From Clostridia bacterium (GTDB taxonomy: Bacteria; Bacillota; Clostridia; Oscillospirales; Acutalibacteraceae), in the NCBI GenBank assembly GCA_017461625.1, contig JAFTXJ010000002.1, positions 101,628 through 165,627 on the forward strand: a stretch of DNA of 64,000 nt, given 5' to 3'. A program made the translations under genes and the position numbers. Shown here piece after piece: positions 1 to 8,390 of the stretch. The notes beneath the pieces were generated by a model that was not told the origin of the DNA, searched no databases, and was given only the letters and a program-made list of their open reading frames with translations. Each line of letters opens with the position of its first letter. The first letter of the stretch is position 1.

Positions 1-711
1 ATCAAGGTTGATGACCCCAACTGGGAAGACAGAGACCGTTTCATTTTAAGTAAAGGTCACGCAGGCGTTGCCTATGCAGCAGTTCTTGTTGACAAAGGCT
101 TCAATGACCCCGAACAGCTTAAAACATTCAACCTTTCAAACTCAAAAATGGGTATTCACCTTGACTCGAACAAGGTTGTTGGTGTTGATGCTTCAACAGG
201 TTCACTCGGTCACGGTCTTTCAATCGCTCTCGGTACTGCTCTTGCAGCAAGAGTTTTAGGTAAGGATTACAAAACATACTGTATCCTTGGCGACGGTGAA
301 TGTGACGAAGGCTCAAACTGGGAAGCAGCAATGTCAATCGCTCACTTCAAGGCAACAAATGTTATTTCATTTGTTGACCGCAATAAGTGTATGATTGACG
401 GCCGCACAGAAGACGTTATGAACCTTGAACCCTTTGTTGACAAATGGAAGGCATTCGGCTTTATCGTTAAAGAAGTTGACGGTCATAACCTCAGCGAGCT
501 TTGTGATGCTATTGACTTCGCTCTTAATCAGAACGAAGCTCCCGTTATGATTGTTGCCAATACAATCAAGGGTGCAGGTATCGACTTTATGGCAGACGAT
601 TATCACTGGCATTACGGTGCTATTGATGAAGGCAAATATCAGCAGGCTAAAGAAAGCCTTGAAAAATATTACAAACAGCGTGTAGCTCGTGCAGAAAAGG
701 AGGGTGTATAA
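1..711 (+). CDS. Transketolase, N-terminal (TPP-binding) subunit, 5'-truncated by the window
   Basis: Thiamine-diphosphate-binding half of a split transketolase, which moves two-carbon ketol units between sugar phosphates in the non-oxidative pentose phosphate pathway. The reading frame is open from base 1, so the real start lies upstream; 236 residues are visible of the roughly 270-280 usual for this subunit. The TPP/Mg motif GDGECDEG starts near visible residue 97, with the later Asn in FVDRNK, and STGSLGHGLS is typical of the family. It ends 1 base before the C-terminal subunit gene, so the two are co-transcribed and should form one enzyme. Splitting transketolase in two is common in Clostridia and archaea. 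Identification is secure. Confidence 0.95.
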   Translation: MKVDDPNWEDRDRFILSKGHAGVAYAAVLVDKGFNDPEQLKTFNLSNSKMGIHLDSNKVVGVDASTGSLGHGLSIALGTALAARVLGKDYKTYCILGDGECDEGSNWEAAMSIAHFKATNVISFVDRNKCMIDGRTEDVMNLEPFVDKWKAFGFIVKEVDGHNLSELCDAIDFALNQNEAPVMIVANTIKGAGIDFMADDYHWHYGAIDEGKYQQAKESLEKYYKQRVARAEKEGV

Positions 712-712
712 T

Positions 713-1732
713 ATGGCAGGCGGACTTACATATACAGCTCTTGACTCAACTGAACTCTCAACAGCCGAAATTTACGGCCAGACACTCGTTGAATTAGGTA
801 AAGAACATCCCGAAATCGTAGGTCTTACAGCAGACCTTGCAGGTTCAACTAAAATCGGTGTATTCGGTAAGGCATACCCAGACCGTTTCTTCAATGTTGG
901 TATTGCTGAGCAGAATATGTTCGGTGTTGCCGCAGGTATGGCAAAGGCGGGTCTTGTACCTTTCCTTTCAACATTCTCTGTTTTCGCTTCCTTAAGAAGT
1001 GCTGACCAGCTTCACACAGATATTTGCTATCAGAATGTTAATGCAAAGATTATTGCAACTCATTCAGGCACATCCTTCGGTCAGGCAGGTTCAACTCACC
1101 ACGCTATCTGCGATCTTGCAGTTGTTCGCTCAATGCCTAACGTTACACTTATCTGCCCTGCAGACGGTGTTGAAACAGCCGAAGCTGTTGTTGCAGCATA
1201 TGAAAACAAAGGTCCTTACTACATCAGAATCAACCGTGGCTTTGACCGCGTGCTTTACGGTAAGGATTATCCCCGTGAATACAAATTTGAAGTAGGCAAG
1301 GCTGTTGAGGTTAACCCCGGAACAGACATCACTGTTATTGCTTGCGGTTCTTGTGTATTCCAGGCTTATCAGGCAGCAAAGTTCCTTGAAAATGCTGACG
1401 GACTTAAAGTTCGTGTTCTTGATATGCACACAATCAAACCCATCGACAAAGAAGCTATCCTTAAAGCTGTTCAGGATACTCGCCGTATCATCACAGTTGA
1501 AGACCACAACGTTATCGGCGGTCTCGGCTCAGCTGTTGCAGAGGTTATGGCTGAAGCAGGTAAGGGTTGTGCATTCACACGCCTTGGTATTCAGGATACA
1601 TTTGCTCCTATCGGACTTCACGAAGATATTATGTCAAACCTCGGTATTGACTGTAACGGTATCATCAACGCTATCCGTGAAGCTATGAACAAAGACTTTG
1701 AAGAGGACGACAACTGGGACGACGAAGTTTAA
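713..1732 (+). CDS. Transketolase, C-terminal (pyrimidine-binding) subunit
   Basis: Second half of the split transketolase, 339 residues. It carries the pyrimidine-binding domain with the catalytic glutamate in GIAEQNM (about residue 64) and a C-terminal transketolase domain from about residue 200. The start ATG at 713 is preceded by AAGGAGGGT, and the N-terminal subunit stops at 711. An upstream in-frame codon at 689 would lie inside the preceding gene and lacks a ribosome site, so it was not used. DXS-type enzymes share this domain order but are single, longer chains; the two-gene arrangement points to transketolase. The C-terminus is unusually acidic (EEDDNWDDE). Confidence 0.94.
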   Translation: MAGGLTYTALDSTELSTAEIYGQTLVELGKEHPEIVGLTADLAGSTKIGVFGKAYPDRFFNVGIAEQNMFGVAAGMAKAGLVPFLSTFSVFASLRSADQLHTDICYQNVNAKIIATHSGTSFGQAGSTHHAICDLAVVRSMPNVTLICPADGVETAEAVVAAYENKGPYYIRINRGFDRVLYGKDYPREYKFEVGKAVEVNPGTDITVIACGSCVFQAYQAAKFLENADGLKVRVLDMHTIKPIDKEAILKAVQDTRRIITVEDHNVIGGLGSAVAEVMAEAGKGCAFTRLGIQDTFAPIGLHEDIMSNLGIDCNGIINAIREAMNKDFEEDDNWDDEV

Positions 1733-1767
1733 TTTCTTCACTATCCTACAGAAAGGAATGATTTATT

Positions 1768-2574
1768 ATGGCAAACGAAACCGTATTGACCAACAAAATA
1801 TTTCTTAATGCCGTTTTGCCTCTTGTAAAGGTTATTGCAACAGACGTACCTTCTCTTGCTAAAAAGTTTGAGAATATGCACGCTGTTTTTCAGGTAAGTG
1901 CACTTGACCCCGATTCACCGGGCGGAAAGGTAGCAACTCATTTCACAGTTAATAACGGTGAATGGGTGGTTTGTGCCGATAAGGTTGCAACCAACGCTTT
2001 TGTTGACCTTGAGTTTAAAAATCTTGAAGCTATGAACAGCTTCTTCAAGGGCAAAATCGGCCCTGCAACCCTCCCCAAGATGAAGGGTGCTCTCAAGTAT
2101 CCCAAGGTTTTTGCAGCTTTATTGATGACTCTTCTCAAAATGTCATCTCTTTTGACTGCGAAAGCTGCCCCTGAAGCTGAAGAAGATAAGCTTCTTATGG
2201 TTAAGTGCTTCTTCTATCTTCTTTCATCGGGTATCAGCCAGCTTAACAAGCAGGGTCATGAGGCTGTTCACAATTGGACTAAAACAAGCCCCGACCGTGT
2301 TTATGCATGGGCTGTTGACGGTCACCCCGAGGTTTCTGCTTATCTGAGAATTAAAGCAGGTAAATCCCGTTCAGGCAGAGGCGTTTATAAAAGAGCAATG
2401 CCGTTCTTCACAATGCGTTTCGATTCTCTCGACAGTGCATTAGGTATTCTTCTTTCAACAGACGATATGCTTGACTCCACCAAAAAAGGTAAGCTCATTA
2501 TGGACGGTGCTCCCGAATTCGGTGCACAGATTGGTGAGTATATGCTCACCGTTGCAGCTTACGCACAAGGATAA
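1768..2574 (+). CDS. SCP2-like sterol-carrier-type domain protein (putative)
   Basis: 268-residue cytoplasmic protein with no signal peptide. Residues about 45-130 have the look of an SCP2-type lipid-binding fold: a strand segment (HFTVNNGEWVV), then a helix running into LKYPKVFAALLMTLLKMSSLL. No catalytic motif is visible. It follows the transketolase pair by 35 bases without a terminator between them, and its own ribosome site is AAAGGAATGAT before ATG 1768, so it may be read from the same message. A strong terminator follows at 2579. The family assignment rests on pattern resemblance only and could be wrong; the alternative is an uncharacterised Clostridia protein. Confidence 0.5.
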   Translation: MANETVLTNKIFLNAVLPLVKVIATDVPSLAKKFENMHAVFQVSALDPDSPGGKVATHFTVNNGEWVVCADKVATNAFVDLEFKNLEAMNSFFKGKIGPATLPKMKGALKYPKVFAALLMTLLKMSSLLTAKAAPEAEEDKLLMVKCFFYLLSSGISQLNKQGHEAVHNWTKTSPDRVYAWAVDGHPEVSAYLRIKAGKSRSGRGVYKRAMPFFTMRFDSLDSALGILLSTDDMLDSTKKGKLIMDGAPEFGAQIGEYMLTVAAYAQG

Positions 2575-2578
2575 AATT

Positions 2579-2608
2579 AATCGGCAGCCTTTCGGTTGCC
2601 GATTTTTT
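2579..2608 (+). terminator. Intrinsic terminator after the transketolase/SCP2-like unit
   Basis: Stem AATCGGCAGCC / GGTTGCCGATT with a TTTC loop, followed by six T. It sits directly after the stop at 2574. Confidence 0.9.
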
Positions 2609-2630
2609 ACATCAAATTTATTGATTATAT

Positions 2631-2750
2631 TTGGCTCCCCTTGTCCAGGGGAGCTGGGTCGAAGACCCTGAGGGGTAGTTAACTCGGTGTATCTCTCCCT
2701 CCGTCTTTTGCTTCGCAAAATCCACCTCCCTCGTCAGAGGGAGGCGAAGA
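2631..2750. repeat. Composite intergenic palindromic repeat
   Basis: About 120 bases made of successive short inverted repeats: GCTCCCC/GGGGAGC, GGGTC/GACCC, TTTTGC/GCAAAA and CCTCCCTC/GAGGGAGG (2725-2744). It contains no credible gene. The last unit, ending in GAGGGAGGCGA, recurs at 24526-24568. This resembles the dispersed palindromic, MITE- or REP-like repeats seen between convergent genes in Ruminococcaceae; family membership is inferred. Confidence 0.6.
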
Positions 2751-2763
2751 AAATTCACTAAAT

Positions 2764-3423
2764 TTACATCATATTCATAGCTTCAATAGGATTGACTGTT
2801 TTATCATTTACAGTGGTTTCAAGGTGAATATGAACACCCTCTGCTGTTTCAATGGGGAGTGTGCCGGCTACTCCGATAATATCACCTTTAGTTACAACAT
2901 CACCTTTTTTAACATTAACATTATCCTGAAGACCGCTGTATTTTACTTTCAGATTACCGGGGCAGGTGAGCTCAATGCTTACACCCCAAAGAGCATCTTT
3001 ATCAATGGCGGTAACGGTTCCGTTCTGAACGGCAAGTACCTGCTCGCCTTCGGTTGCACTGAAATCAACACCGTTGTGTACCCTCCAGTCGCTCATAGTT
3101 TCGCTTTTAACCATTTCACCGTTGCTGAAGTCTTTAATAACTTTGCCTGCGGTGGGAGTAATAAATTCACCCTTATAAGGCAAAAGCTCAGAGGGTGTGG
3201 TTGTGGTAACAGTTGTGGTTTCAGTGGTTTTTGGAATCCCTGTGGCGGTTACATTTGCCTGTTCATCTGAAACAGGCTGAGTCTGTGATGTTGTGGTTTG
3301 ATTTTCAACTTTACTGTTTTGGTGGGCAGTGTAATTATAAATTGCTGCACTCACACCGACCACCAGCAGAAGGCACACCGTAAGTACCGAATAATACACC
3401 TTTGTCTGTGACATTTTTTTCAT
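2764..3423 (-). CDS. SpoIIQ-like M23 (LytM) family peptidoglycan-binding protein
   Basis: 219 residues: one N-terminal transmembrane segment (about 9-29), a Thr/Gln-rich linker (about 40-80) and an M23/LytM domain (about 90-215). The sequence DWRVHNGVDFSA supplies the HxxxD zinc ligands and HIHLE the HxH, so all metal ligands of the peptidase appear intact. In forespore engulfment SpoIIQ sits in the forespore membrane and pairs with SpoIIIAH across the intermembrane space; clostridial versions can keep the active site that Bacillus subtilis SpoIIQ lost. The DWRxHxGVD context and membrane anchor favour SpoIIQ over a general LytM hydrolase. Ribosome site GAGGTG lies 7 bases before ATG 3423. No sporulation neighbours are visible. 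Confidence 0.75.
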   Translation of the reverse strand: MKKMSQTKVYYSVLTVCLLLVVGVSAAIYNYTAHQNSKVENQTTTSQTQPVSDEQANVTATGIPKTTETTTVTTTTPSELLPYKGEFITPTAGKVIKDFSNGEMVKSETMSDWRVHNGVDFSATEGEQVLAVQNGTVTAIDKDALWGVSIELTCPGNLKVKYSGLQDNVNVKKGDVVTKGDIIGVAGTLPIETAEGVHIHLETTVNDKTVNPIEAMNMM

Positions 3424-3749
3424 ATAAACACCTCGTTTTGTTTTTAGTTATTCTTGCCATAAAACAAGATGTTTATGCAAAGAAAAAACAGCCGGGGTTA
3501 CCGACTGCTTTTTCCAATAAATTGAGGGGTTTATTGAGGAGGGGTATGTGCCTTGGGGAGTTGCGGCTCTCTCCTTAGCACAGTTAAAGAATACCCCATA
3601 AATATGAATTTGGTGTGAACATTTTATGATGTTTTATTATAATTTTTATGAATTTATATAACAAAAAACTCATAACCACTTGAAAAATATTTTCAAAGGT
3701 GTAGAATACACATTGTAAACAAAAATTGTTTAACAAAGGAGATTTTGTT
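3424..3749. other. Gene-free interval with hairpins between divergent genes
   Basis: No protein gene is supported here. On the minus strand, a hairpin at about 3485-3513 (CAGTCGG/CCGGCTG) is followed by TTTTTTCTTT and looks like a terminator lying upstream of the SpoIIQ-like gene. A second, larger inverted pair GGGGTA/TACCCC encloses about 3543-3597. The right part holds the promoter of the gene at 3750. Confidence 0.4.
3680..3707 (+). promoter_or_regulatory. Candidate sigma-A promoter for the isomerase/dehydrogenase pair
   Basis: TTGAAA, 16-base spacer, TAGAAT, 42 bases before the ATG at 3750. Confidence 0.5.
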
Positions 3750-4715
3750 ATGAAATTAGGTGTATTTACCTGCCTTTTAGGTAATCTTCCTTTAGAGCAG
3801 GCACTTGAATATTTTAAGTCAAAGGGCATTGAAATGGTTGAAATCGGTTGCGGCGGATATCCCGGCAATAGCCACGCTGACCCCGAGACTCTTCTCGGTG
3901 ATAAAAACAAGTTTGAAGAGTTTAAGGCTACTATTGAAAAGTACGGTCTTGAAATCAGTGCGTTGAGCTGTCATGGCAACCCCGTTCATCCCAACAAGGA
4001 AATTGCCGCAGAATATGACAAAACAATCCGCAACACAATTCTTCTTGCTGAAAAATTGGGCATTCATCAGATTAACACATTCTCAGGCTGCCCCGGCGAC
4101 CACGACGGTGCAAAATATCCCAACTGGGTAACCTGCCCTTGGCCGAATGATTTCAGCGAGGTGCTTGAATATCAGTGGAACGATGTTCTTATTCCTTATT
4201 GGAAAGATTTGGTTGCATTTGCAAAGGCTCATGGCGTTAACAAAATTGCTCTTGAGCTTCATCCCGGTTTCTGTGTATACAATACAGAGAGCCTTCTTAA
4301 ACTTCGTGAAGCTGTGGGCCCTGAAATCGGTGCAAACCTTGACCCAAGCCACCTTATCTGGCAGGGTATGGAGCCGGTTGCAGTTATCCGTGCTTTGGGC
4401 GATGCGATTTTCCACTTCCACGCAAAGGATACAAAAATCGACAAATACAACACAGCCGTTAACGGTGTGCTTGATACAAAGCCTTATGGTGATGAAATCA
4501 ACCGTTCCTGGATTTTCAGAAGCGTAGGTTACGGCAATGATGCATCATATTGGAAAGATATTATCAGCAATCTTCGTCTTGTAGGCTATGATTATGCAAT
4601 CAGTATTGAGCACGAAGACAGCCTTATGAGCCAGAATGAGGGTCTTTTAAAGGCAGTAGATTTGCTTAAAGAAGTTTTAATTACAGAATCCACAGGAGAT
4701 ATGTGGTGGGTATAA
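3750..4715 (+). CDS. Sugar phosphate isomerase/epimerase (xylose-isomerase-like TIM barrel)
   Basis: 321-residue soluble protein of the AP-endonuclease-2/xylose isomerase-like barrel family. Metal-site segments are visible in order: ELHPGF (about 165), NLDPSHLIWQG (about 205), HFHAKDT (about 228) and a terminal SIEHED (about 290). Such proteins isomerise or epimerise keto sugars, inositols or their phosphates; the exact substrate cannot be read from sequence. The start at 3750 has an AAAGGAG site; the in-frame codon at 3726 has none. It is followed after 14 bases by a Gfo/Idh/MocA dehydrogenase, a pairing usual in inositol, hexuronate or keto-sugar catabolism, which suggests the two act on the same sugar. 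Confidence 0.88.
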   Translation: MKLGVFTCLLGNLPLEQALEYFKSKGIEMVEIGCGGYPGNSHADPETLLGDKNKFEEFKATIEKYGLEISALSCHGNPVHPNKEIAAEYDKTIRNTILLAEKLGIHQINTFSGCPGDHDGAKYPNWVTCPWPNDFSEVLEYQWNDVLIPYWKDLVAFAKAHGVNKIALELHPGFCVYNTESLLKLREAVGPEIGANLDPSHLIWQGMEPVAVIRALGDAIFHFHAKDTKIDKYNTAVNGVLDTKPYGDEINRSWIFRSVGYGNDASYWKDIISNLRLVGYDYAISIEHEDSLMSQNEGLLKAVDLLKEVLITESTGDMWWV

Positions 4716-4729
4716 GCGAGGTCTTTTAA

Positions 4730-5803
4730 ATGGTAAACGGAAAATTCGGCGGTGCAGTTATCGGTTACGGCGGTATGGGTAGCTGGCACACAAGAAAAAT
4801 TACTCAGCAGATGCAGGATGATATTGAATTTATCGGAATTTATGACATTAATCCTGAACGTGCTGAAAAAGCAAGAGAAAACGGACTTTTTGCCTTTGAA
4901 TCAAGAGAAGCACTTCTCAGCGATGAAAGAATTGACTTTGTGATTGTTGCTACTCCAAACGATGTTCACCGTGAAATTGCAGTGGATGCAATGGCTCACG
5001 GTAAGCACGTTATCAGCGAAAAGCCTGTTACAACATGCAGTGAAGAGCTTGAAAAAATGATTGCCGCTTCAAAGCAATACGGCAGAATTTTTACAACTCA
5101 TCAGAACAGACGTTGGGACCCTGATTATCTTGTTATTAAAAAGCTTTATGACGAGGGCACTCTCGGCAGAGTTTTCAACATTGAATCAAAGGTTCACGGC
5201 TCAAGGGGAATCCCGGGTGACTGGCGAAATCAGAAGGCTCACGGCGGCGGAATGCTGTTTGACTGGGGCATTCATATTATCGACCAGGCACTTATGCTTC
5301 TTGACGGTATTGAGATTGAGTCTCTATATGCAAGGCTTGATAATGTTACCAATGAAGAAGTTGACGACGGCTTTAAGCTTGAGTTGAGATTTAAAAACGG
5401 TGTTGATTATCACGTTGAGGTTGGCACAAGCAACTTTATTGAGCTTAACCGTTGGTACATACAGGGCGAAAACGGAACTGCGATTATTAAGGACTGGGAT
5501 CTTAACGGTGAAATTGTAATGGTTACAGACTGGGAAAATAAAGACGCTGTGCCAATTCAGGCAGGTGTTGGTCTTACCAAAACAATGGCACCCAGAACCG
5601 ATGAAACTATTGACAGATATCCGCTTCCTTTTGTTGAAAATAAAGGCTTTGATGACAGAAGCGAATTTTATCGCAACTTTGTTGCAACACTCCGTGGGGA
5701 AGAAACACAAACTGTTACCCACGACCAGCAACGCAGACTTATTAAATTGATTGAAGCGATTTTTGAATCTGCCGAAGATAATAAGGTTATATATTTTGAA
5801 TAA
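4730..5803 (+). CDS. Gfo/Idh/MocA family NAD(P)-dependent oxidoreductase
   Basis: 357 residues. The N-terminal Rossmann fold carries the dinucleotide motif GYGGMGSWH (about 13-21) and the family signature EKPV (about 93-96). The GFO_IDH_MocA C-terminal domain follows, with the DWGIHIIDQ segment (about 180), where the His is the usual catalytic residue. It should oxidise or epimerise a sugar or cyclitol hydroxyl through NAD(P). It lies in the same operon as the isomerase/epimerase upstream. The substrate is unknown; myo-inositol 2-dehydrogenase is one possibility among several. Confidence 0.9.
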   Translation: MVNGKFGGAVIGYGGMGSWHTRKITQQMQDDIEFIGIYDINPERAEKARENGLFAFESREALLSDERIDFVIVATPNDVHREIAVDAMAHGKHVISEKPVTTCSEELEKMIAASKQYGRIFTTHQNRRWDPDYLVIKKLYDEGTLGRVFNIESKVHGSRGIPGDWRNQKAHGGGMLFDWGIHIIDQALMLLDGIEIESLYARLDNVTNEEVDDGFKLELRFKNGVDYHVEVGTSNFIELNRWYIQGENGTAIIKDWDLNGEIVMVTDWENKDAVPIQAGVGLTKTMAPRTDETIDRYPLPFVENKGFDDRSEFYRNFVATLRGEETQTVTHDQQRRLIKLIEAIFESAEDNKVIYFE

Positions 5804-5805
5804 TC

Positions 5806-5841
5806 AAAACGGATTGCAGAATTTCCTGCAATCCGTTTTTT
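5806..5841. terminator. Bidirectional intrinsic terminator
   Basis: AAAACGGATTGCAG / CTGCAATCCGTTTT, A-rich on one side and T-rich on the other. It serves both the plus-strand oxidoreductase and the convergent minus-strand lipoprotein gene. Confidence 0.9.
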
Positions 5842-5842
5842 G

Positions 5843-7684
5843 CTATCTTTTGCCCATTGGTTTTTTACCACCCACCATACTTCCACCGGGCATTCCCGGA
5901 GCACCGTTCATATTGCCCATTGAGCCTGAGGATGAATAGAGAATATCCTTCATTTCAACTTCAGTTTTTTCGGAGCCTGTATTTAAAGTATAAACTTCGC
6001 CTTCCTTAATTTCGGGTGAGCTTATAATTACAGAGTTGAATTGTTTAGGTGAAGTCCATGAAACAATTGTTTTGTTATTTGAATCAGTGAGAGTGATTTT
6101 TGAATTTGCCTGCTGAGTGCTTACATTTACCATCATTGTTCCTTGCTCGGCAGAAGAAAAGTTTTGTGCCATACCTGATGAGCCTGAGCAAATAAAAATA
6201 CCACCTGTTATGCTCGCTGAAGAACCGTAATCAAGGGCTCCGTTGCCGCTGTTTGTCGGGCCTGAAAGGTAGGTTGTGCCACCAGAAATTTGAAGCGAGC
6301 CGTTAGAATCAATTCCGTCACCTGATGCGTCTATATTCAGCATTCCTCCGCTTATTTTAATATATGATGAATCAGAAGCTGTACCGAATTGGTCAGGGCG
6401 ACCCATCATTCCGCCAAAACCGCTTTCGTCGTTTCCGCCTGCTGCGTTCATTCCGTCGTCACTTGCAACAAGATAGATGCTTCCTCCTGTTACATCAATG
6501 CTCTGACCTTCAAGACCTTCATAGCTTTCGGTGATTTTTATTGTGCCGCCCGAAACCGTCAGATTATTGTCTGCGTGGAAACCGTCATCGCCTGTTGCAA
6601 TATTGAAAGTACCGCCTGCGATTTTAACACTGCCGTTAGCGTGAATGGCATCATCGGCACAGTTAAGATTAAATTTGCCGTTTTTGATTGTAAGATTGCC
6701 TGCCGTTTTTATGCCTTTGAGGCTCTCGGAATCTTCTGTGGTTATGTTTTGCAAATACCCCGGGTGTTGCATAAAGAAATCGTTCTTGTTTTTTAGTTCT
6801 GCATTTTCACTGCCACCGCCTGATTTAACCGTGAATGTTCCGTTGTCTATAAGAACATACGCTGCACCGCTGAATCCATCAAGGTCAGAGGTAACATTAA
6901 ATGTGCCGTCAGAAATGTAAAGAAAGCCCGAAGCTTCATCGTCAGCATTTTCAGCGTGAAAACCGTCTTTTCCGCTGGTGATGTTGAATGAACCGTTTTG
7001 GATACGGATACTGTCTTTACCTGTTACACCGTGGCTTGCAGATGTGATTGCGTAGTTTCCGTTGGTGAAAACAAGGTCATCTTTTGAAACAATTCCGTGA
7101 CCTGCCTTGGCATTGATAGCGAGGCTTCCTGTACCGTTTAAAGTAAGGTCGCATTTTGAAAAAATAACAGAGTCAATGTTGTTGTCATCAACAGCGGAGT
7201 ATGTTCCACCGTTGGTAAGGGTGTTTTTGCTGCCAGTGCCGGCTGTCACAAAAACCTTGTCAGCTTCTTTTGCATAAATTGCTGCCGAAGTTTTGCTTGT
7301 GATATTTGCATTTTTTAAAACAATTTGCACCTTTGCAGTTTCGGGGGCATCAACAATAACTGAGCCGTCAGACAGTGTGCCTGAAAAAGCATAGATTCCG
7401 TCAGCAGTGATTGTGATGTTACCGCCTGAAATTTTAACGGAAGAATCACTGCATTGAGCCGAAGCTCCGTTTAATATGACAGCGATGCTTTCATTTTCAC
7501 TATATGTGCCTTCGGAATCTCGGTCTGAAAACATATCATCGGTATCTGTCGGGATTTCTGCAACTGTTGTTGTTTCATTGGTTTTGTCGGCGGAGTTGCC
7601 GGTAACGCTGTTATCTGATTTTGAGCAAGAGCAAAACAGTATGGTTACACACATCAACAGAGCCGGAATTTTTATTTTTTTCAT
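5843..7684 (-). CDS. Carbohydrate-binding beta-helix lipoprotein (Cthe_2159-like)
   Basis: 613-residue exported lipoprotein. The N-terminus is basic, then hydrophobic, then a lipobox ending at Cys20 (LFCSC), followed by a Ser/Thr/Asp-rich linker to about residue 60. The body, about residues 65-560, is a long run of short repeats such as ISGGTFNI, TSGKDGFHA, ATGDDGFHAD and ASGDGIDSNG. This is the pattern of the parallel beta-helix carbohydrate-binding family typified by Cthe_2159. The C-terminus is Gly/Met-rich (GMPGGSMVGGKKP). It is the last gene of a three-gene unit with the DUF4956 and VTC genes, so it probably works at the cell surface with them. Binding to cellulose or acidic glycans is known for the family but not shown here. 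Confidence 0.85.
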   Translation of the reverse strand: MKKIKIPALLMCVTILFCSCSKSDNSVTGNSADKTNETTTVAEIPTDTDDMFSDRDSEGTYSENESIAVILNGASAQCSDSSVKISGGNITITADGIYAFSGTLSDGSVIVDAPETAKVQIVLKNANITSKTSAAIYAKEADKVFVTAGTGSKNTLTNGGTYSAVDDNNIDSVIFSKCDLTLNGTGSLAINAKAGHGIVSKDDLVFTNGNYAITSASHGVTGKDSIRIQNGSFNITSGKDGFHAENADDEASGFLYISDGTFNVTSDLDGFSGAAYVLIDNGTFTVKSGGGSENAELKNKNDFFMQHPGYLQNITTEDSESLKGIKTAGNLTIKNGKFNLNCADDAIHANGSVKIAGGTFNIATGDDGFHADNNLTVSGGTIKITESYEGLEGQSIDVTGGSIYLVASDDGMNAAGGNDESGFGGMMGRPDQFGTASDSSYIKISGGMLNIDASGDGIDSNGSLQISGGTTYLSGPTNSGNGALDYGSSASITGGIFICSGSSGMAQNFSSAEQGTMMVNVSTQQANSKITLTDSNNKTIVSWTSPKQFNSVIISSPEIKEGEVYTLNTGSEKTEVEMKDILYSSSGSMGNMNGAPGMPGGSMVGGKKPMGKR

Positions 7685-7694
7685 TTAAAGCACC

Positions 7695-8390
7695 TCATAA
7701 TTCAGCAATGCTGTTATCCTGTCTTGAAACAGTGATTTCAAGGTTACCGTTTCTGCAACGGAGTTTATTTATTAAATCTTTTTCTGTATTTTCATTTTTA
7801 AATGTAACGTTATAAGTGAGTCTGAAAAGGCTTCCCATATTTGTGGTTTTTACTTGAATGAGGTCACAGTTTGAAGTATATTCAGCTAAAAGAGGTTCAA
7901 TTACGTCGTTATAGTCCAAATCTTCAGGAATTGTTATACGTATTGTTTTATAAAGGGAAGAATTTTTCTTTTCACCAAAGTTAATAAGGCTGTAAATCAT
8001 GCTTGCGGCACTTAATATCACTGCAAACAAAACGGAATAGCCGAGATAGCCCATGCCTGCAATAAGACCTGCCCCCATAGCTAAAAAAAGAATGCCGATT
8101 TCTTTGGCTGTTCCGGGAACAGAACGGAAACGCACAAGGCTGAATGCACCTGCAACAGCCACACCGGTGCCGATGTTTCCGTTAACCATCATAATCACAA
8201 CACAAACAACAGCAGGTAGCAAAGCAAGTGTGATAACAAAGCTTTTGGTGTATCTGGTTTTATACATATATCCACATGCCAATAAAAGACCGGTGAGAAG
8301 AGAACATCCCACACATAAAAGAAAATCGGTAACAGTTATAACTGAAGCGGCTGAAGAATCAAACAGACCCTGAAAAAGATTATTAAGCAT
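7695..8390 (-). CDS. DUF4956 family membrane protein
   Basis: 231 residues with about four hydrophobic segments in the first 140 residues (about 20-42, 49-68, 72-90, 105-137), then a soluble C-terminal domain of about 85 residues. The segment VRFRSVPGTAKEIGILF between membrane segments is characteristic of DUF4956. Function is unknown; members are found recurrently beside VTC-type polyphosphate polymerases and CotH or carbohydrate-binding proteins in Firmicutes. The gene overlaps the end of the VTC gene by 8 bases and precedes the beta-helix lipoprotein by 10, so all three are one operon. A role as membrane partner of the polymerase is inference. Confidence 0.85.
   Translation of the reverse strand: MLNNLFQGLFDSSAASVITVTDFLLCVGCSLLTGLLLACGYMYKTRYTKSFVITLALLPAVVCVVIMMVNGNIGTGVAVAGAFSLVRFRSVPGTAKEIGILFLAMGAGLIAGMGYLGYSVLFAVILSAASMIYSLINFGEKKNSSLYKTIRITIPEDLDYNDVIEPLLAEYTSNCDLIQVKTTNMGSLFRLTYNVTFKNENTEKDLINKLRCRNGNLEITVSRQDNSIAEL

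Noticed and set aside
128-3270. Open frames on the opposite strand or in other frames over the transketolase and SpoIIQ-like genes
   Set aside because: They lie inside well-supported genes, have no ribosome sites and show only low-complexity Leu/Ser/Val-rich translations.
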